The notes beneath the pieces were generated by a model, which saw only the letters and a program-made list of their open reading frames with translations, was not told the DNA's origin and did not search any database. Below are positions 8,519 through 17,303 of a stretch of DNA of 64,000 bases, in pieces (positions within the stretch are counted from its first letter, which is position 1; the number at the start of each line of letters is the position of its first letter). This stretch comes from Aurantiacibacter gangjinensis (GTDB lineage Bacteria > Pseudomonadota > Alphaproteobacteria > Sphingomonadales > Sphingomonadaceae): the NCBI RefSeq assembly GCF_001886695.1, contig NZ_CP018097.1, forward strand, positions 372,001-436,000, written 5' to 3'. Made by a program: the position numbers and the translations under genes.

Positions 8519-8593
8519 TGGAGCGGGCGAGGCGATTCGAACGCCCGACCCCAACCTTGGCAAGGTTGTGCTCTACCCCTGAGCTACGCCCGC
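8519..8593 (-). tRNA. tRNA-Gly (anticodon GCC)
   Basis: The minus strand reads GCGGGCG (acceptor), TAGCTCAGGGGTAGAGC (D arm), an anticodon arm with CTTGCCAAG, GGGCGTTCGAATCGCC-type T arm, and CGCCCGC-T-CCA. The acceptor arms pair fully and CCA is encoded. The anticodon GCC in a seven-base loop gives glycine. The gene lies between the LuxR-type regulator and the thioredoxin gene. Confidence 0.97.
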
Positions 8594-8816
8594 TCACTGA
8601 CGCTCTCCCGAAGCGCTCTCAATCGAGCCGTTTCGGGCGGGGAGCGGCGCAGTTAGCAGCGAGCCGCCACCCTCGCAAGCGCAAAATGCGCGCAAAACGC
8701 GAAAGGGCTGACAAGCGCCGTATCGGGGTTCACATCGGCGCAGGAATGGCCACATTGGCTGTCACGGACTTCAAGGGGCCTGGCCGCCCCGCAACGCATT
8801 TGACAGGATTGCAGAC

Positions 8817-9746
8817 ATGGCAAGCATGGGGCTGAATATCGACGAACAGAAAGCGGTCGACCGCTTCCGCCAGAACGTGGTGGACCCGAGCCAGACGAAG
8901 CTCGTGATCATCGACTTCTGGGCCGAATGGTGCGGGCCGTGCAAGGCGCTCGCCCCGGTGCTGGAGAAAGTCGCCGCCGAATATGCCGATAGAGGCGTGG
9001 TGCTGGCGAAGATCGATGTCGATGAAGAGAAATTCATCGCCGGCCAGTTCCAGGTGCAGTCCATCCCCACCGTTTATGCGATGTTCCAGGGCCAGCCCGT
9101 CGCCGACCTCACCCCGATGCGCAGCGAGTCGCAATTGAAGGCTGCGCTGGACGAATTGCTCTCCAAGCTGCCGATCCAGGCGGGTGCGGATGATGGATCG
9201 AGTGGAGGCCAGCAACAGCCCGATCTGGACCAGCTTATCGCCATGGGCGAGAAGGTTCTAGCCGAAGGCGATGGGGAGCGCGCGGCAGGCATCTTCATGC
9301 AGATCGCGCAAATGGCGCCCGACAAACCGGAGCCGCATTCCGGGCTCATCCGCGCGCTGGTCGCAGCGGGACAGGCGGATGCCGCGCAACAGCATTACGA
9401 CACGCTGCCGCAGGAATTGAAGGACGATGCCAGCGTAGCGCAGGCAGCAAGCGCCCTCGAACTGGCGAGCGCGCAGGTCGATACCGGAGAGCTTGACAAT
9501 TTGCGCAAGGCTGCGGCGGAACGGCCTGCCGATACCGATGCGCAGATGGCATTCGCCGAAGCCGCCTTCGCCGCCGGAGAGCGCGATGAGGCCGCCGACA
9601 CCCTGCTGCGCGCCATTCAGGGCGGCGGCGAGGAAGGCAATGAAGAGGCGAAGGCCAAGCTGCTGCAGATGTTCGAAGCGGTCGGCCTCGAAGACCCGTG
9701 GGTGTCCGCACAGCGCCGCAAGCTCAGCCTGATCCTGTTCGGGTGA
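8817..9746 (+). CDS. Chaperedoxin-type thioredoxin with TPR-like C-terminus (CnoX/YbbN family)
   Basis: 309 residues. The N-terminal thioredoxin domain has W38-C39-G40-P41-C42 and the cis-Pro region QSIPTVY. An Ala-rich helical C-terminal region of tetratricopeptide type follows (about residues 130-305), as in CnoX/YbbN, which holds clients and passes them to GroEL or DnaK. Unlike E. coli YbbN, which has SxxC, this protein keeps the CGPC redox pair, as alphaproteobacterial members usually do. The stop is 2 bases before the ATG of the LON-domain gene, which belongs to the same operon. Confidence 0.9.
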   Translation: MASMGLNIDEQKAVDRFRQNVVDPSQTKLVIIDFWAEWCGPCKALAPVLEKVAAEYADRGVVLAKIDVDEEKFIAGQFQVQSIPTVYAMFQGQPVADLTPMRSESQLKAALDELLSKLPIQAGADDGSSGGQQQPDLDQLIAMGEKVLAEGDGERAAGIFMQIAQMAPDKPEPHSGLIRALVAAGQADAAQQHYDTLPQELKDDASVAQAASALELASAQVDTGELDNLRKAAAERPADTDAQMAFAEAAFAAGERDEAADTLLRAIQGGGEEGNEEAKAKLLQMFEAVGLEDPWVSAQRRKLSLILFG

Positions 9747-9748
9747 CG

Positions 9749-10354
9749 ATGCGCCTCTCCATCTTCCCATTGACGGGCGCGATCCTGTTTCCGGAATTGC
9801 AATTGCCGCTGCACATCTTCGAGCCGCGCTACCGCGCCATGGTGGGCGATGCGCTGGCGCGCGACCGGCTGATCGGCATGATCCAGCCTTCCGATACGGT
9901 CGAAAGCGCCCCGCTCTACGATGTCGGCTGCGTTGGCAAGATCGCCGACGTCGAAACGAGCGAGGACGGGCTCTACAATATCGTGTTGACCGGTATCTCC
10001 CGCTTCCGCGTGGTGCGCGAGATCGAAGTGACCACGCCGTTCCGCCAGGTCGAGGCCGAACTGATTGCCGACCCGGACGAGGAATTCCTCACACTGGGCG
10101 AACGCGCCAGCTTCGAGCACGAGGCGCGCAAATTCGCCGACATGCAGGGATATGCCATCGACTGGGATTCGGTCAGCCGTCTTGACGATGTCGCACTGAT
10201 CAACGGTGTATCGCAAATCGCGCCTTTCGACTCGGCGGCAAAACAGGCGCTGCTCGAAGCGCCCAATCTGCGCGAGCGCTGCGACCTGCTGGTGCAGTTG
10301 ATGGAGTTCTTCGGGCGAGGTGATCCCGATGATGACCGGGTGACTCTTCAGTAG
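9749..10354 (+). CDS. LON peptidase substrate-binding domain protein
   Basis: A stand-alone N-terminal Lon domain of 201 residues. The beta-rich pattern LSIFPLTGAILFPELQLPLH, IFEPRYRAMV and VGCVGKIADVE is diagnostic. No AAA or protease domain follows. Such proteins are widespread and may present or recognise substrates, but no specific role is proven. The start is the ATG at 9749; a GTG at 9743 overlapping the thioredoxin stop (GTGA) is an alternative that adds two residues. It forms a two-gene unit with the chaperedoxin, which fits a protein-quality-control context. Confidence 0.9.
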   Translation: MRLSIFPLTGAILFPELQLPLHIFEPRYRAMVGDALARDRLIGMIQPSDTVESAPLYDVGCVGKIADVETSEDGLYNIVLTGISRFRVVREIEVTTPFRQVEAELIADPDEEFLTLGERASFEHEARKFADMQGYAIDWDSVSRLDDVALINGVSQIAPFDSAAKQALLEAPNLRERCDLLVQLMEFFGRGDPDDDRVTLQ

Positions 10355-10367
10355 TTTGGTTTCCGCA

Positions 10368-10600
10368 CGCCCATCCGGGCGCGCGTCCTCGCTAGACGCA
10401 CTTCGCTTCGCTGCGTGCCCGCTGCGGGCGGGCGTTCGCCCTTGCCGTCCTCTCGGACGGAGCTCCGCGACACGGTAGTAAATCTGCGCTGCTTCCGGTG
10501 CGACTAGCATCGGACCGAGCCCGAACGGGCGACCGCAGGTGCCGCGCAGTCCGAAGGACGAAGCGAATAGCACCGAGGATGTCCGGCCGGATGGCCGGAC
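10368..10600. repeat. Cluster of eight short perfect hairpins
   Basis: The 246-base gap between the LON-domain and MarC genes contains eight short inverted repeats: 10368-10381 (CGCCC..GGGCG), 10396-10416 (ACGCA..TGCGT), 10417-10429 (GCCCGC.GCGGGC), 10430-10441 (GGGCG..CGCCC), 10445-10460 (CCGTCC..GGACGG), 10519-10530 (GCCCG..CGGGC), 10549-10559 (GTCC..GGAC) and 10581-10600 (GTCCGGCC..GGCCGGAC). Loops are 1-11 bases. No plausible protein is encoded. It could be a structured RNA or a mosaic of small palindromic repeats. Confidence 0.65.
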
Positions 10601-11224
10601 CTAAAGCAAAAAAGCCCCGCGTAGCCCGTCGATCACATATTGCGCCGCGAGCGCTGCCAGCAGCACGCCCAGCAACCTTGTAATCACCGCTTCCACGCGG
10701 TCGCCCAGCAGCTTGATCAGCGGACCTGCCGCGACGAGGGCCAGCATGGTCAGCACCAGCACGGCGCCCAGCGCGCCCATCACCACGAGCGAGGCTTCCA
10801 GACCGTCCGCCTCGTTCATCAACAGCATGATCGCCGCAATCGCGCCCGGGCCGGCAAGCATGGGCATGGCCATGGGGAAGACGGAGACGTCCTCCACCTC
10901 GGGCGTGGCCGCAACCTTCTCGGCGCGTTCCTCGCGGCGCTGGGTGCGTTTCTCGAAGACCATTTCCCATGCGATCCAGAACAGCATCAACCCGCCCGCG
11001 ATGCGGAAGGCGTTCAGCTCGATATGCAGCGCGCCCAGCAGGTCTTCCCCGAACAGGGCGAAAATCAGCAGGATGATGGCCGCGATCAGCGTGGCGCGCA
11101 CGGCCATGACGGTGCGCTGGCGCTGCGTCGCGCCTTTGGTAAGGCCGGCGTAAATCGGCGCGCAGCCGGGCGGATCGATCACGACGAAGAGGGTAATGAA
11201 GGCGGAGATGAAAAGCTCTGTCAT
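10601..11224 (-). CDS. MarC-family integral membrane protein
   Basis: 207 residues with six hydrophobic segments and the MarC features FVVIDPPGCAPIYAGLT near the N-terminus and PMLAGPGAIAAIMLL in the middle. MarC/UPF0056 proteins were once linked to multiple antibiotic resistance, but that role is not supported for E. coli MarC, and the substrate is unknown. The gene starts 7 bases after the stop of the lipoprotein gene, so the two are probably cotranscribed. Confidence 0.9.
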   Translation of the reverse strand: MTELFISAFITLFVVIDPPGCAPIYAGLTKGATQRQRTVMAVRATLIAAIILLIFALFGEDLLGALHIELNAFRIAGGLMLFWIAWEMVFEKRTQRREERAEKVAATPEVEDVSVFPMAMPMLAGPGAIAAIMLLMNEADGLEASLVVMGALGAVLVLTMLALVAAGPLIKLLGDRVEAVITRLLGVLLAALAAQYVIDGLRGAFLL

Positions 11225-11231
11225 GCGCGCC

Positions 11232-12008
11232 TCAGTCGGCGGTTGGCGCTGGGGCGGAAAGCGTGGTCGCTTCCTCCCATTCGCCATTGCGTCGCCACAA
11301 GAGCGAGAAGCTGCGCGCATTGTCAGCTCCGTGACTCCAGTGCCAGCGCAGCGTCCGGTCGTCCGACCAGACGGGCGTGGGCGAATTGACGCCAGTGCGC
11401 TGCGCGATGGGGGCAATGGGGAAACTTTCGCCGCGAACCGGACAGTCGGCGATATGGCCCCGAATAGACGTCAGCCCCGGTACGACAATCGCGTCCTCCG
11501 GCACGTCCGGCTCCGCTTCGGGCGCGGGCTGCGGATCGTCGTGGACAGCAAAATCGTACGTCCATTCATAGCTGTTGTCGCGCTGGCGTTCCCACACCGT
11601 TACATAGCTACCGACAAGGCCCGACGGCTCCTCAAAACGCCCCTGCGTGACTGCAAGCGAACCGTCGCAACTGGTCCAGACCGTGTTCGGGCCCCACAGA
11701 TTGGCGGGCACGGCGTTACTCGCCTGCGCGCGCAGAAAACTGTCGGCGGGAAACACCCCGTTGCGTCCGTGTATGATGGCATCGGATGCGGCGTAGGATC
11801 GCAGCACGCTCCACTGGCCTTGCTCTCTCGCTTCGCGCGCCATGCGGAAATCGGCAGCAGCGACGCGCCCCGGTTCGCCAATAGTGCCTTCGCGCTCCAA
11901 TACGCGCTCGGCCACACGCGCCTGCATGCGCTCGCGCGCGCCCTGCGGGCTGCTGCACGCAGCTATGGCGAGAGCGGAAACGGCGAGGATGGCATGGCGC
12001 AGGATCAT
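11232..12008 (-). CDS. Lipoprotein of unknown function, 258 residues
   Basis: The lipobox AIAAC places the lipidated cysteine at residue 18 after a short hydrophobic signal. The mature part contains VWTSCDGSLAVTQGRF and YVTVWERQRDNSYEWTYD, the style of sphingomonad secreted proteins with a DUF4440-like or SnoaL-like fold, but I cannot name the family confidently. The open frame extends 19 codons upstream of 12008; the lipobox sets the start. It is upstream of marC in the same unit. Confidence 0.75.
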   Translation of the reverse strand: MILRHAILAVSALAIAACSSPQGARERMQARVAERVLEREGTIGEPGRVAAADFRMAREAREQGQWSVLRSYAASDAIIHGRNGVFPADSFLRAQASNAVPANLWGPNTVWTSCDGSLAVTQGRFEEPSGLVGSYVTVWERQRDNSYEWTYDFAVHDDPQPAPEAEPDVPEDAIVVPGLTSIRGHIADCPVRGESFPIAPIAQRTGVNSPTPVWSDDRTLRWHWSHGADNARSFSLLWRRNGEWEEATTLSAPAPTAD

Positions 12009-12057
12009 GGAATCGCCCTGCTTCAGGCCGCGCCCAATGTCAAAGCCTCGCGCGTTC

Positions 12058-12357
12058 TCAGACAAGTTGCCCCATCGCCGCGCGCCCGAGAATCCACATC
12101 AGGATCTGCAGGCCGACAATCAGCACGATGGGCGAGAAATCCAATGCGCCGGTATCCGGCATGAAGCGGCGGATCGGCCGCAGGATCGGATCGAGCAGCT
12201 GGTTGATCGAATTGTAAACCGCCACCATGAACTGGTTCGATCCATTGATGACGTTGAAGGCAAATAACAGGCTGATGATGAATTGCGCGATCACCAGCCA
12301 GATGAGCACGTTCACCAGGATGCCGATAATGCCGATGATGGTAATCAGGCCGTTCAT
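12058..12357 (-). CDS. YggT family membrane protein
   Basis: A 99-residue protein with two hydrophobic halves separated by the conserved segment NQLLDPILRPIRRFMPDTGA-LDFSPIV, the YggT signature. YggT proteins are linked to osmotic-shock tolerance in E. coli and to cell-division-adjacent loci elsewhere; the mechanism is unknown. It precedes the lipoprotein gene by 49 bases on the same strand and follows argB. Confidence 0.92.
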   Translation of the reverse strand: MNGLITIIGIIGILVNVLIWLVIAQFIISLLFAFNVINGSNQFMVAVYNSINQLLDPILRPIRRFMPDTGALDFSPIVLIVGLQILMWILGRAAMGQLV

Positions 12358-12403
12358 GTGTTCCTATTCCTTTGATCGCAGTGTATCACCGCGCTAATAC
12401 AGG

Positions 12404-13315
12404 TCAAGCGGCGCTCACCAACGTACCTGCGCCGCGACTGGTGAAGAATTCCAGCAGCATGGCATGCGGCACGCGGCCATCGAGCACGACTGCCGCCTCG
12501 CAGCCCGCCTCCACCGCGTCCACACAGGTTTGCAGCTTGGGGATCATCCCGCCGCTGATCGTGCCGTCGCCTTGGAGCCGCGCAATATCGGCGGGCGTCA
12601 GGTCACTCATCAGCGCGCCTTGCTTGTCGAGCACGCCTGGCACGTCCGTCAGCAAAAACAGCCGCGCCGCGCCCAACGCCGCCGCAATCGCGCCCGCCAT
12701 GGTATCGGCATTGATGTTGTAGGTATTGCCTTCCCTGTCGCTGGCAATCGGCGCGATGATCGGGATCATCCCTGCCGTGTTTGCGGTTTCGAGAATGGTG
12801 GTATCCACTTCCTTCGGCTCGCCCACAAAGCCCAGGTCGATGGCCCGCTCGATCTGGCTGTCCGGGTCTTTCACGCTGCGCTGAACCTTTTCGGCGCGCA
12901 CCAGCCGCCCGTCCTTGCCCGATATGCCAATGGCCTTGCCGCCGGCCTGCGTGATCCAGCCGACCAGTTCCTTGTTGATCGCGCCCGACAGCACCATTTC
13001 GGCGACCTTGGCGGTTTCCGCATCGGTGACGCGCAGACCGTCGACGAATTCGCTTTCCACTCCCAGCTTGCCAAGCATTGCGCCGATCTGCGGCCCGCCG
13101 CCATGCACCACCACCGGATTGATGCCGACCGCCTTCAGCAGCACGATATCCTCGGCAAAATCCTGCGCGGCTTCAGGATCGCCCATGGCGTGCCCGCCAT
13201 ATTTCACCACGAAGCTGCGCCCGGCATAGCGCTGGAAATAGGGCAGCGCCTCGATCAGCGTTTCGGCCTTGGCGAGCATCCGGTCGGTTACGGCGGGAGA
13301 TTGCGGCTGTGTCAT
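12404..13315 (-). CDS. argB: Acetylglutamate kinase
   Basis: Second step of arginine biosynthesis: phosphorylates N-acetylglutamate. 303 residues of the amino-acid-kinase fold. Visible elements are [10 protein letters not shown] (ATP phosphate binding), [11 protein letters not shown] (substrate-binding glycine loop), [16 protein letters not shown] and [10 protein letters not shown]. An N-terminal helix before the core (residues 1-25) is present, as in arginine-sensitive hexameric enzymes, so feedback inhibition by arginine is plausible. The ATG at 13315 was preferred over an in-frame codon 13 residues upstream. It is divergent from ppk2. Confidence 0.96.
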   Translation of the reverse strand: MTQPQSPAVTDRMLAKAETLIEALPYFQRYAGRSFVVKYGGHAMGDPEAAQDFAEDIVLLKAVGINPVVVHGGGPQIGAMLGKLGVESEFVDGLRVTDAETAKVAEMVLSGAINKELVGWITQAGGKAIGISGKDGRLVRAEKVQRSVKDPDSQIERAIDLGFVGEPKEVDTTILETANTAGMIPIIAPIASDREGNTYNINADTMAGAIAAALGAARLFLLTDVPGVLDKQGALMSDLTPADIARLQGDGTISGGMIPKLQTCVDAVEAGCEAAVVLDGRVPHAMLLEFFTSRGAGTLVSAA

Positions 13316-13395
13316 GTCGGCGTGGGCCTTACCGCGCGGGGCACCTGCCGCCAATAGCGCTTGCGCGCGCGGCGTCCGGCTGGAAGACTGCTCCC

Positions 13396-14169
13396 ATGAA
13401 GCGAAACGAATATGAAAAACATCTCGAGCCGCTGGAGCTCGAGCTTGTTGCCATGGCTCGCTGGGCCCGCACTACCGGGCAGCGCATCTGCGTATTGCTG
13501 GAAGGGCGCGATACGGCGGGAAAGGGCGGCACGATCCGCGCGATCAGCCAGCGGCTCAATCCGCGCCAGTGCCGCGTAGTCGCGCTCCCCAAGCCGAGCG
13601 ATGTCGAGCGCACGCAATGGTATTTCCAGCGCTATGTCCCGCATTTGCCGGCCGCCGGTGAGATCGTGCTTTTCGACCGCAGCTGGTACAACCGCGCGGG
13701 CGTCGAAAAGGTGATGGGCTTTGCCACAGACGAGCAGGTCGCGCATTTCCTCGAGACCGTGCCGACCTTTGAAAAGATGCTCGTCGATGACGGCATCCGG
13801 CTGTTCAAATACTGGCTGTCCGCCGGACAGGAAGCGCAGGAAGAACGCTTTGCGGAGCGATTGGAAGACCCGCTGAAGCGCTGGAAGCTCTCGCCCATCG
13901 ATATCAAGGCGCGCACCAAATATGCCGAATATTCGGCTGCGCGCGAAGCGATGTTCGCCGCCACCCACACCGATCACGCCCCATGGACGGTGGTAGATTA
14001 CAACGACCAGAAACATGGCCGCCTCACGCTCATCCGCGACCTGCTGGACCGCTTGCCCGACTTCGATTGCCCGCTGGGGGAGCTGGACTGGCCCGAACTG
14101 GACCACCCGCCGCTGACAGAGCAGTTCGAGCTGCTGCAGCCGATCGCACCCTTTCCGCTGGACGATTGA
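13396..14169 (+). CDS. ppk2: Polyphosphate kinase 2 family protein
   Basis: A 257-residue single-domain PPK2, which transfers phosphate between polyphosphate and nucleotides. Walker A is [10 protein letters not shown] (36-45), Walker B/lid is [14 protein letters not shown] (91-104), and [15 protein letters not shown] and the Arg-rich lid ([10 protein letters not shown]) follow. The length and motifs fit the ADP- or GDP-forming class I type, though substrate preference is not certain. It is divergent from argB, with 80 bases between starts. Confidence 0.93.
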   Translation: MKRNEYEKHLEPLELELVAMARWARTTGQRICVLLEGRDTAGKGGTIRAISQRLNPRQCRVVALPKPSDVERTQWYFQRYVPHLPAAGEIVLFDRSWYNRAGVEKVMGFATDEQVAHFLETVPTFEKMLVDDGIRLFKYWLSAGQEAQEERFAERLEDPLKRWKLSPIDIKARTKYAEYSAAREAMFAATHTDHAPWTVVDYNDQKHGRLTLIRDLLDRLPDFDCPLGELDWPELDHPPLTEQFELLQPIAPFPLDD

Positions 14170-14235
14170 GCGCTGGGCAGGCGGTATCCTCATCGCAAGC
14201 CGCGGCGGAAGTCGGGACGGCGGCGATCGCATGGC

Positions 14236-14739
14236 ATGCGCAAGTTCCGGCAGGCAGCGATATTTGCCGTGGTGCTCGTCTGCGCCATCCTCCTCCCGCG
14301 CTATCTCGGGTTGCTGGGCGATGACTTTGCCGGTGCAGAGGATGTCGAGATGGCATTCCCGCCATGCGCCGCGCCCGGTTTCGCGGCGAATTGCGTGGTC
14401 GATGGCGACACCATCCGCATCGGCGAACGGCGCATCAGGCTGACAGGCTATGACGCGCCCGAAATCGACGGGGCATGCGATGCCGAAAGCGAGCTTGCGC
14501 GCACCGCGCGGGCCGAACTGGCACGCTGGCTGGCGCTCGGGCCGTTCCAGCTCGATGGCGGGGCCGATCCGCCGCGCGACCGCTATGGCCGCGAACTGCG
14601 GGCCGCGCGTAGGCTCTCGCCATCGGGCGATGTGCAATTGCTGTCCGACCACATGATCGGCGCCCGGCTGGCCGAAGGCGACTACTGGAGTGCCGGCTGG
14701 AGCGACGATTGGGGCGTCGGCCGACACCAATGGTGCTGA
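14236..14739 (+). CDS. Thermonuclease (SNase-like) family protein, membrane-anchored or secreted
   Basis: A 167-residue protein with an N-terminal hydrophobic anchor or signal (8-26). The staphylococcal-nuclease-like core follows: CVVDGDTIRIGERRIRLTGY (from 53), the DAPE motif (73-76), and DRYGRELR (115-122), which supplies the second conserved arginine. The C-terminus is short and the barrel is compact compared with S. aureus nuclease. Such proteins are common in alphaproteobacteria and their activity is often untested. Confidence 0.83.
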   Translation: MRKFRQAAIFAVVLVCAILLPRYLGLLGDDFAGAEDVEMAFPPCAAPGFAANCVVDGDTIRIGERRIRLTGYDAPEIDGACDAESELARTARAELARWLALGPFQLDGGADPPRDRYGRELRAARRLSPSGDVQLLSDHMIGARLAEGDYWSAGWSDDWGVGRHQWC

Positions 14740-14842
14740 TAGCGCCGCATTACAGGGTTAACATTTTGCCAATCTGTTTATGCGAAATAGACCTCGCAAC
14801 AACTGGGGGCGGCCTCGGCCGCGGCAAACAAGGGGGGCGGTC

Positions 14843-15010
14843 ATGACTGCCAATAAGAACGAGAAGAGCACGGCTGCCGAGCCGAAGGATCGCCGCGATG
14901 GCGATCGTCGGCAACGGCAGGAGCCGATCAGCTTCGCCGACCGCCGCAACGGCGAGCGTCGCAGCGGTGAAGACCGCCGCGCCTCGCCGCGCTTCGGCAA
15001 GAACGACTGA
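14843..15010 (+). CDS. Small highly charged protein, 55 residues
   Basis: A strongly basic/acidic, presumably disordered protein rich in Arg, Asp and Glu, with repeated RR-DG/ER-R units (KDRRDGDRRQRQ, FADRRNGERRSGEDRR). The ATG at 14843 is preceded by a purine-rich AAGGGGGG at a good distance. A perfect GCGGCC-TC-GGCCGC inverted repeat lies at 14809-14822, in the presumed leader. I recognise no family. Confidence 0.6.
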   Translation: MTANKNEKSTAAEPKDRRDGDRRQRQEPISFADRRNGERRSGEDRRASPRFGKND

Positions 15011-15138
15011 AGCCGGATCCCTTCGGCAAGGCCTGCAGCCTTCCCAAGAGACGGCGGTGCAGAAGGAAACTGGTACATAAGCTGGAGCCATCGCCTCCGG
15101 CGCTGGCATTCACGATAGCATCATGGCAGGCTTGCGGC

Positions 15139-15762
15139 ATGATCCATCGCGCCATAGTCGTCGCCGTCCCGCTGTCTGTCCTCGCTGCCTGCACGAGCGT
15201 CAGCGATCCTGCCCCGCAACCGCAAGCCCAATTCTGGTCGGCGCTCTCCACCCATTGCGGCAAAGCCTATCAAGGCGGCCTCGTGAGCGAGGACTCGCGC
15301 GACCTGGAGATGACCGGCAACGCCATGATCGCGCATTGGGCCGAATGCAGCGACGACCGGATCGCCATCGCCTTCCATATCCAGCAGCCGGACGAAAGCT
15401 GGAACCGCAGCCGCACCTGGATCGTCACCCGCACCGCCGCCGGCCTGCGCCTCAAACACGATCACCGGCACGAGGATGGAAGCGAGGATGCGGTCACACA
15501 GTATGGCGGCGATACCGCGACAAGCGGCACGGCCTTCGCTCAGGACTTTCCAGTCGATGACTATTCCATCGCCATGTTCCAGCGGGAAGGGCTAGACCTG
15601 TCGCTCACCAATGTCTGGCGGATGGAAACCGCGCCTGCTGGCGAGGACGCCCCGCCGCTGACCTACCAGCTGACCCGTGAAAACGACCCGACGCGCCTGT
15701 TCCGCGTATCGTTCGAGGCCGATCAGGAAATCGCCCCGCCACCGCCCGCCTGGGGCTGGTAG
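15139..15762 (+). CDS. Hypothetical lipoprotein, 207 residues
   Basis: Signal peptide with lipobox LAAC and cysteine at residue 18. The mature part holds two further Cys (HCGKAYQGG and AECSDD, probably a disulfide), a strand pattern with IAIAFHIQQPDESW-NRSRTWIVTR, and KHDHRHEDGSEDAVTQYGG. The protein ends in Pro-Pro-Pro-Pro-Ala-Trp-Gly-Trp. Homologues with the HDHRHEDG motif are common in sphingomonads, but I know no function for them. It converges with nhaA. Confidence 0.75.
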   Translation: MIHRAIVVAVPLSVLAACTSVSDPAPQPQAQFWSALSTHCGKAYQGGLVSEDSRDLEMTGNAMIAHWAECSDDRIAIAFHIQQPDESWNRSRTWIVTRTAAGLRLKHDHRHEDGSEDAVTQYGGDTATSGTAFAQDFPVDDYSIAMFQREGLDLSLTNVWRMETAPAGEDAPPLTYQLTRENDPTRLFRVSFEADQEIAPPPPAWGW

Positions 15763-15778
15763 CGGGGGCGCTGCAACC

Positions 15779-17002
15779 TCAGCTCGCCCGCGCGGGCTCG
15801 GCCTCCTCTTCCGGATCGCTGCGGTCTTCCGCCGCCGTTTTCGGCAGCGCACTGCGCAGCATCAGGTACCCGGCAATCGCGGACACCAGCGATCCGGCCA
15901 GCACACCGATCTTCACCGCATCGACCATCGCTGCATCCTCGAAGGCGAGATTGCCGATAAACAGGCTCATGGTGAAACCGATGGCGGCCAGCAGCGACAG
16001 CGCATGGATTTGTCGCCAAGTGACTTGCGGGGGCAGGCTCGTCATGCCGGTCTTCACGACCAGCCACGCGAAGCCGACAATGCCCACCTGCTTGCCAATT
16101 AGCAGGCCCAGCGCGATGCCCAGCGGCAGCGGCGCGAGGAGCGTGTCTACGCCTACGCCCGTCAGCGACACCCCGGCATTGGCGAAGCCGAAAATCGGGA
16201 TGATGAGGAAGGCCACATAGGGATGCAGCGCATGCTCCATCCGCTCCAGCGGGCGCTCGCCGCCCTTGGCCGCAATGGGCACGCACATGGCGGCAGCAAC
16301 ACCGGCCAGCGTCGCATGCACGCCCGAATTGAGCACGAACACCCACAGCACCACGCCCAGCACCACGTATGGCACGCTGGATGCGACCTTTGCCCGGCCG
16401 AAAAGCGCCATGATGGCCAACGTTCCCGCCGCCCATAGCAGCATGGTGACGCTGGTTTCCTCGGTATAGAAAATCGCGATGACAGAGACCGCCATAATGT
16501 CGTCGATCACGGCAATCGCCAGCAGCAGCGCTTTCAGCGCGACCGGCACGCGCGGGCCGAGCAGCGCCAGCACGCCCAGCGCGAAGGCAATATCGGTCGC
16601 AGCGGGAATGGCCCAGCCATTCAAATTTTCCGAATAGTCGAGATTGATGCCGACGAAAATCAGCGCCGGAATGGCGAAACCGCCAAGCGCCGCGAATAGC
16701 GGCAGGCTGGCCTTGTTCCAGGTGTTGAGCTGGCCGATCAGCGCCTCGCGCTTCACTTCCAGACCGACGAGAAAGAAGAAAATGGCCATCAGGCCATCAT
16801 TGATCCAGAGCAGCAGCGACTTGTTGATCACGGCATCGCCTATGCCGGCCACCACGGGCAAACCGAGGACGCCGAAATAATCGTCTGCCAGCGGCGAATT
16901 CGCGACAATCAGCGCCAGCGCGGCGACGGCGATCAGGATTATGCCGCCGGCGCTTTCCTTCTTGAGGAAATCCTGCAGCATGCGGGTGGTGGTGGAAAAC
17001 AT
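15779..17002 (-). CDS. nhaA: Na+/H+ antiporter NhaA
   Basis: An inner-membrane secondary antiporter that exports Na+ in exchange for protons and maintains pH and salt balance. It has 407 residues and 11-12 membrane segments. The ion-binding aspartates are present: D137 in AIPAATDIAFALGV and the pair D167-D168 in LAIAVIDDIMAV. The start at 17002 (MFSTTTRMLQDFLKKESAGG) is the family-like one; nine further codons upstream are open. The acidic C-terminal tail is species-specific. Confidence 0.95.
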   Translation of the reverse strand: MFSTTTRMLQDFLKKESAGGIILIAVAALALIVANSPLADDYFGVLGLPVVAGIGDAVINKSLLLWINDGLMAIFFFLVGLEVKREALIGQLNTWNKASLPLFAALGGFAIPALIFVGINLDYSENLNGWAIPAATDIAFALGVLALLGPRVPVALKALLLAIAVIDDIMAVSVIAIFYTEETSVTMLLWAAGTLAIMALFGRAKVASSVPYVVLGVVLWVFVLNSGVHATLAGVAAAMCVPIAAKGGERPLERMEHALHPYVAFLIIPIFGFANAGVSLTGVGVDTLLAPLPLGIALGLLIGKQVGIVGFAWLVVKTGMTSLPPQVTWRQIHALSLLAAIGFTMSLFIGNLAFEDAAMVDAVKIGVLAGSLVSAIAGYLMLRSALPKTAAEDRSDPEEEAEPARAS

Positions 17003-17117
17003 CGCCTCTGGTCCCCTGTTCGAACACACGGAAAAAGCGGGACGCTGGTAGCATGCGAAGCTGCCGGCGACAAAGCGCCTGTGCAGTCCGCGTGGCTACA
17101 GCGCCCCGCTCGTCCGT

Positions 17118-17303
17118 TCACGCACGCCGGAGGCCCGGCGCGATGTAATTGTGCTTCAGCTTGCGCATCAGCGATGAGTGCCGCGCCTTCCGGCGCTTCT
17201 TCAGGGCCGCTTTCTTGGTGCCGGGAATCCGGCAAAGCACCTGATTGCGAACAAAACCTTCCGCGCGCTTCGCGAGGTCGGAAACATTAATCGTACGGGC
17301 CAT
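17118..17303 (-). CDS. Small basic protein, 61 residues
   Basis: A lysine/arginine-rich protein (TKKAALKKRRKARHSSLMRK) with a single cysteine. The start is supported by GGGAGATGAAAG just before the ATG. The charge suggests nucleic-acid or ribosome association, but I recognise no family and it could be spurious. The paired-motif repeat copy B lies about 250 bases upstream. Confidence 0.45.
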   Translation of the reverse strand: MARTINVSDLAKRAEGFVRNQVLCRIPGTKKAALKKRRKARHSSLMRKLKHNYIAPGLRRA

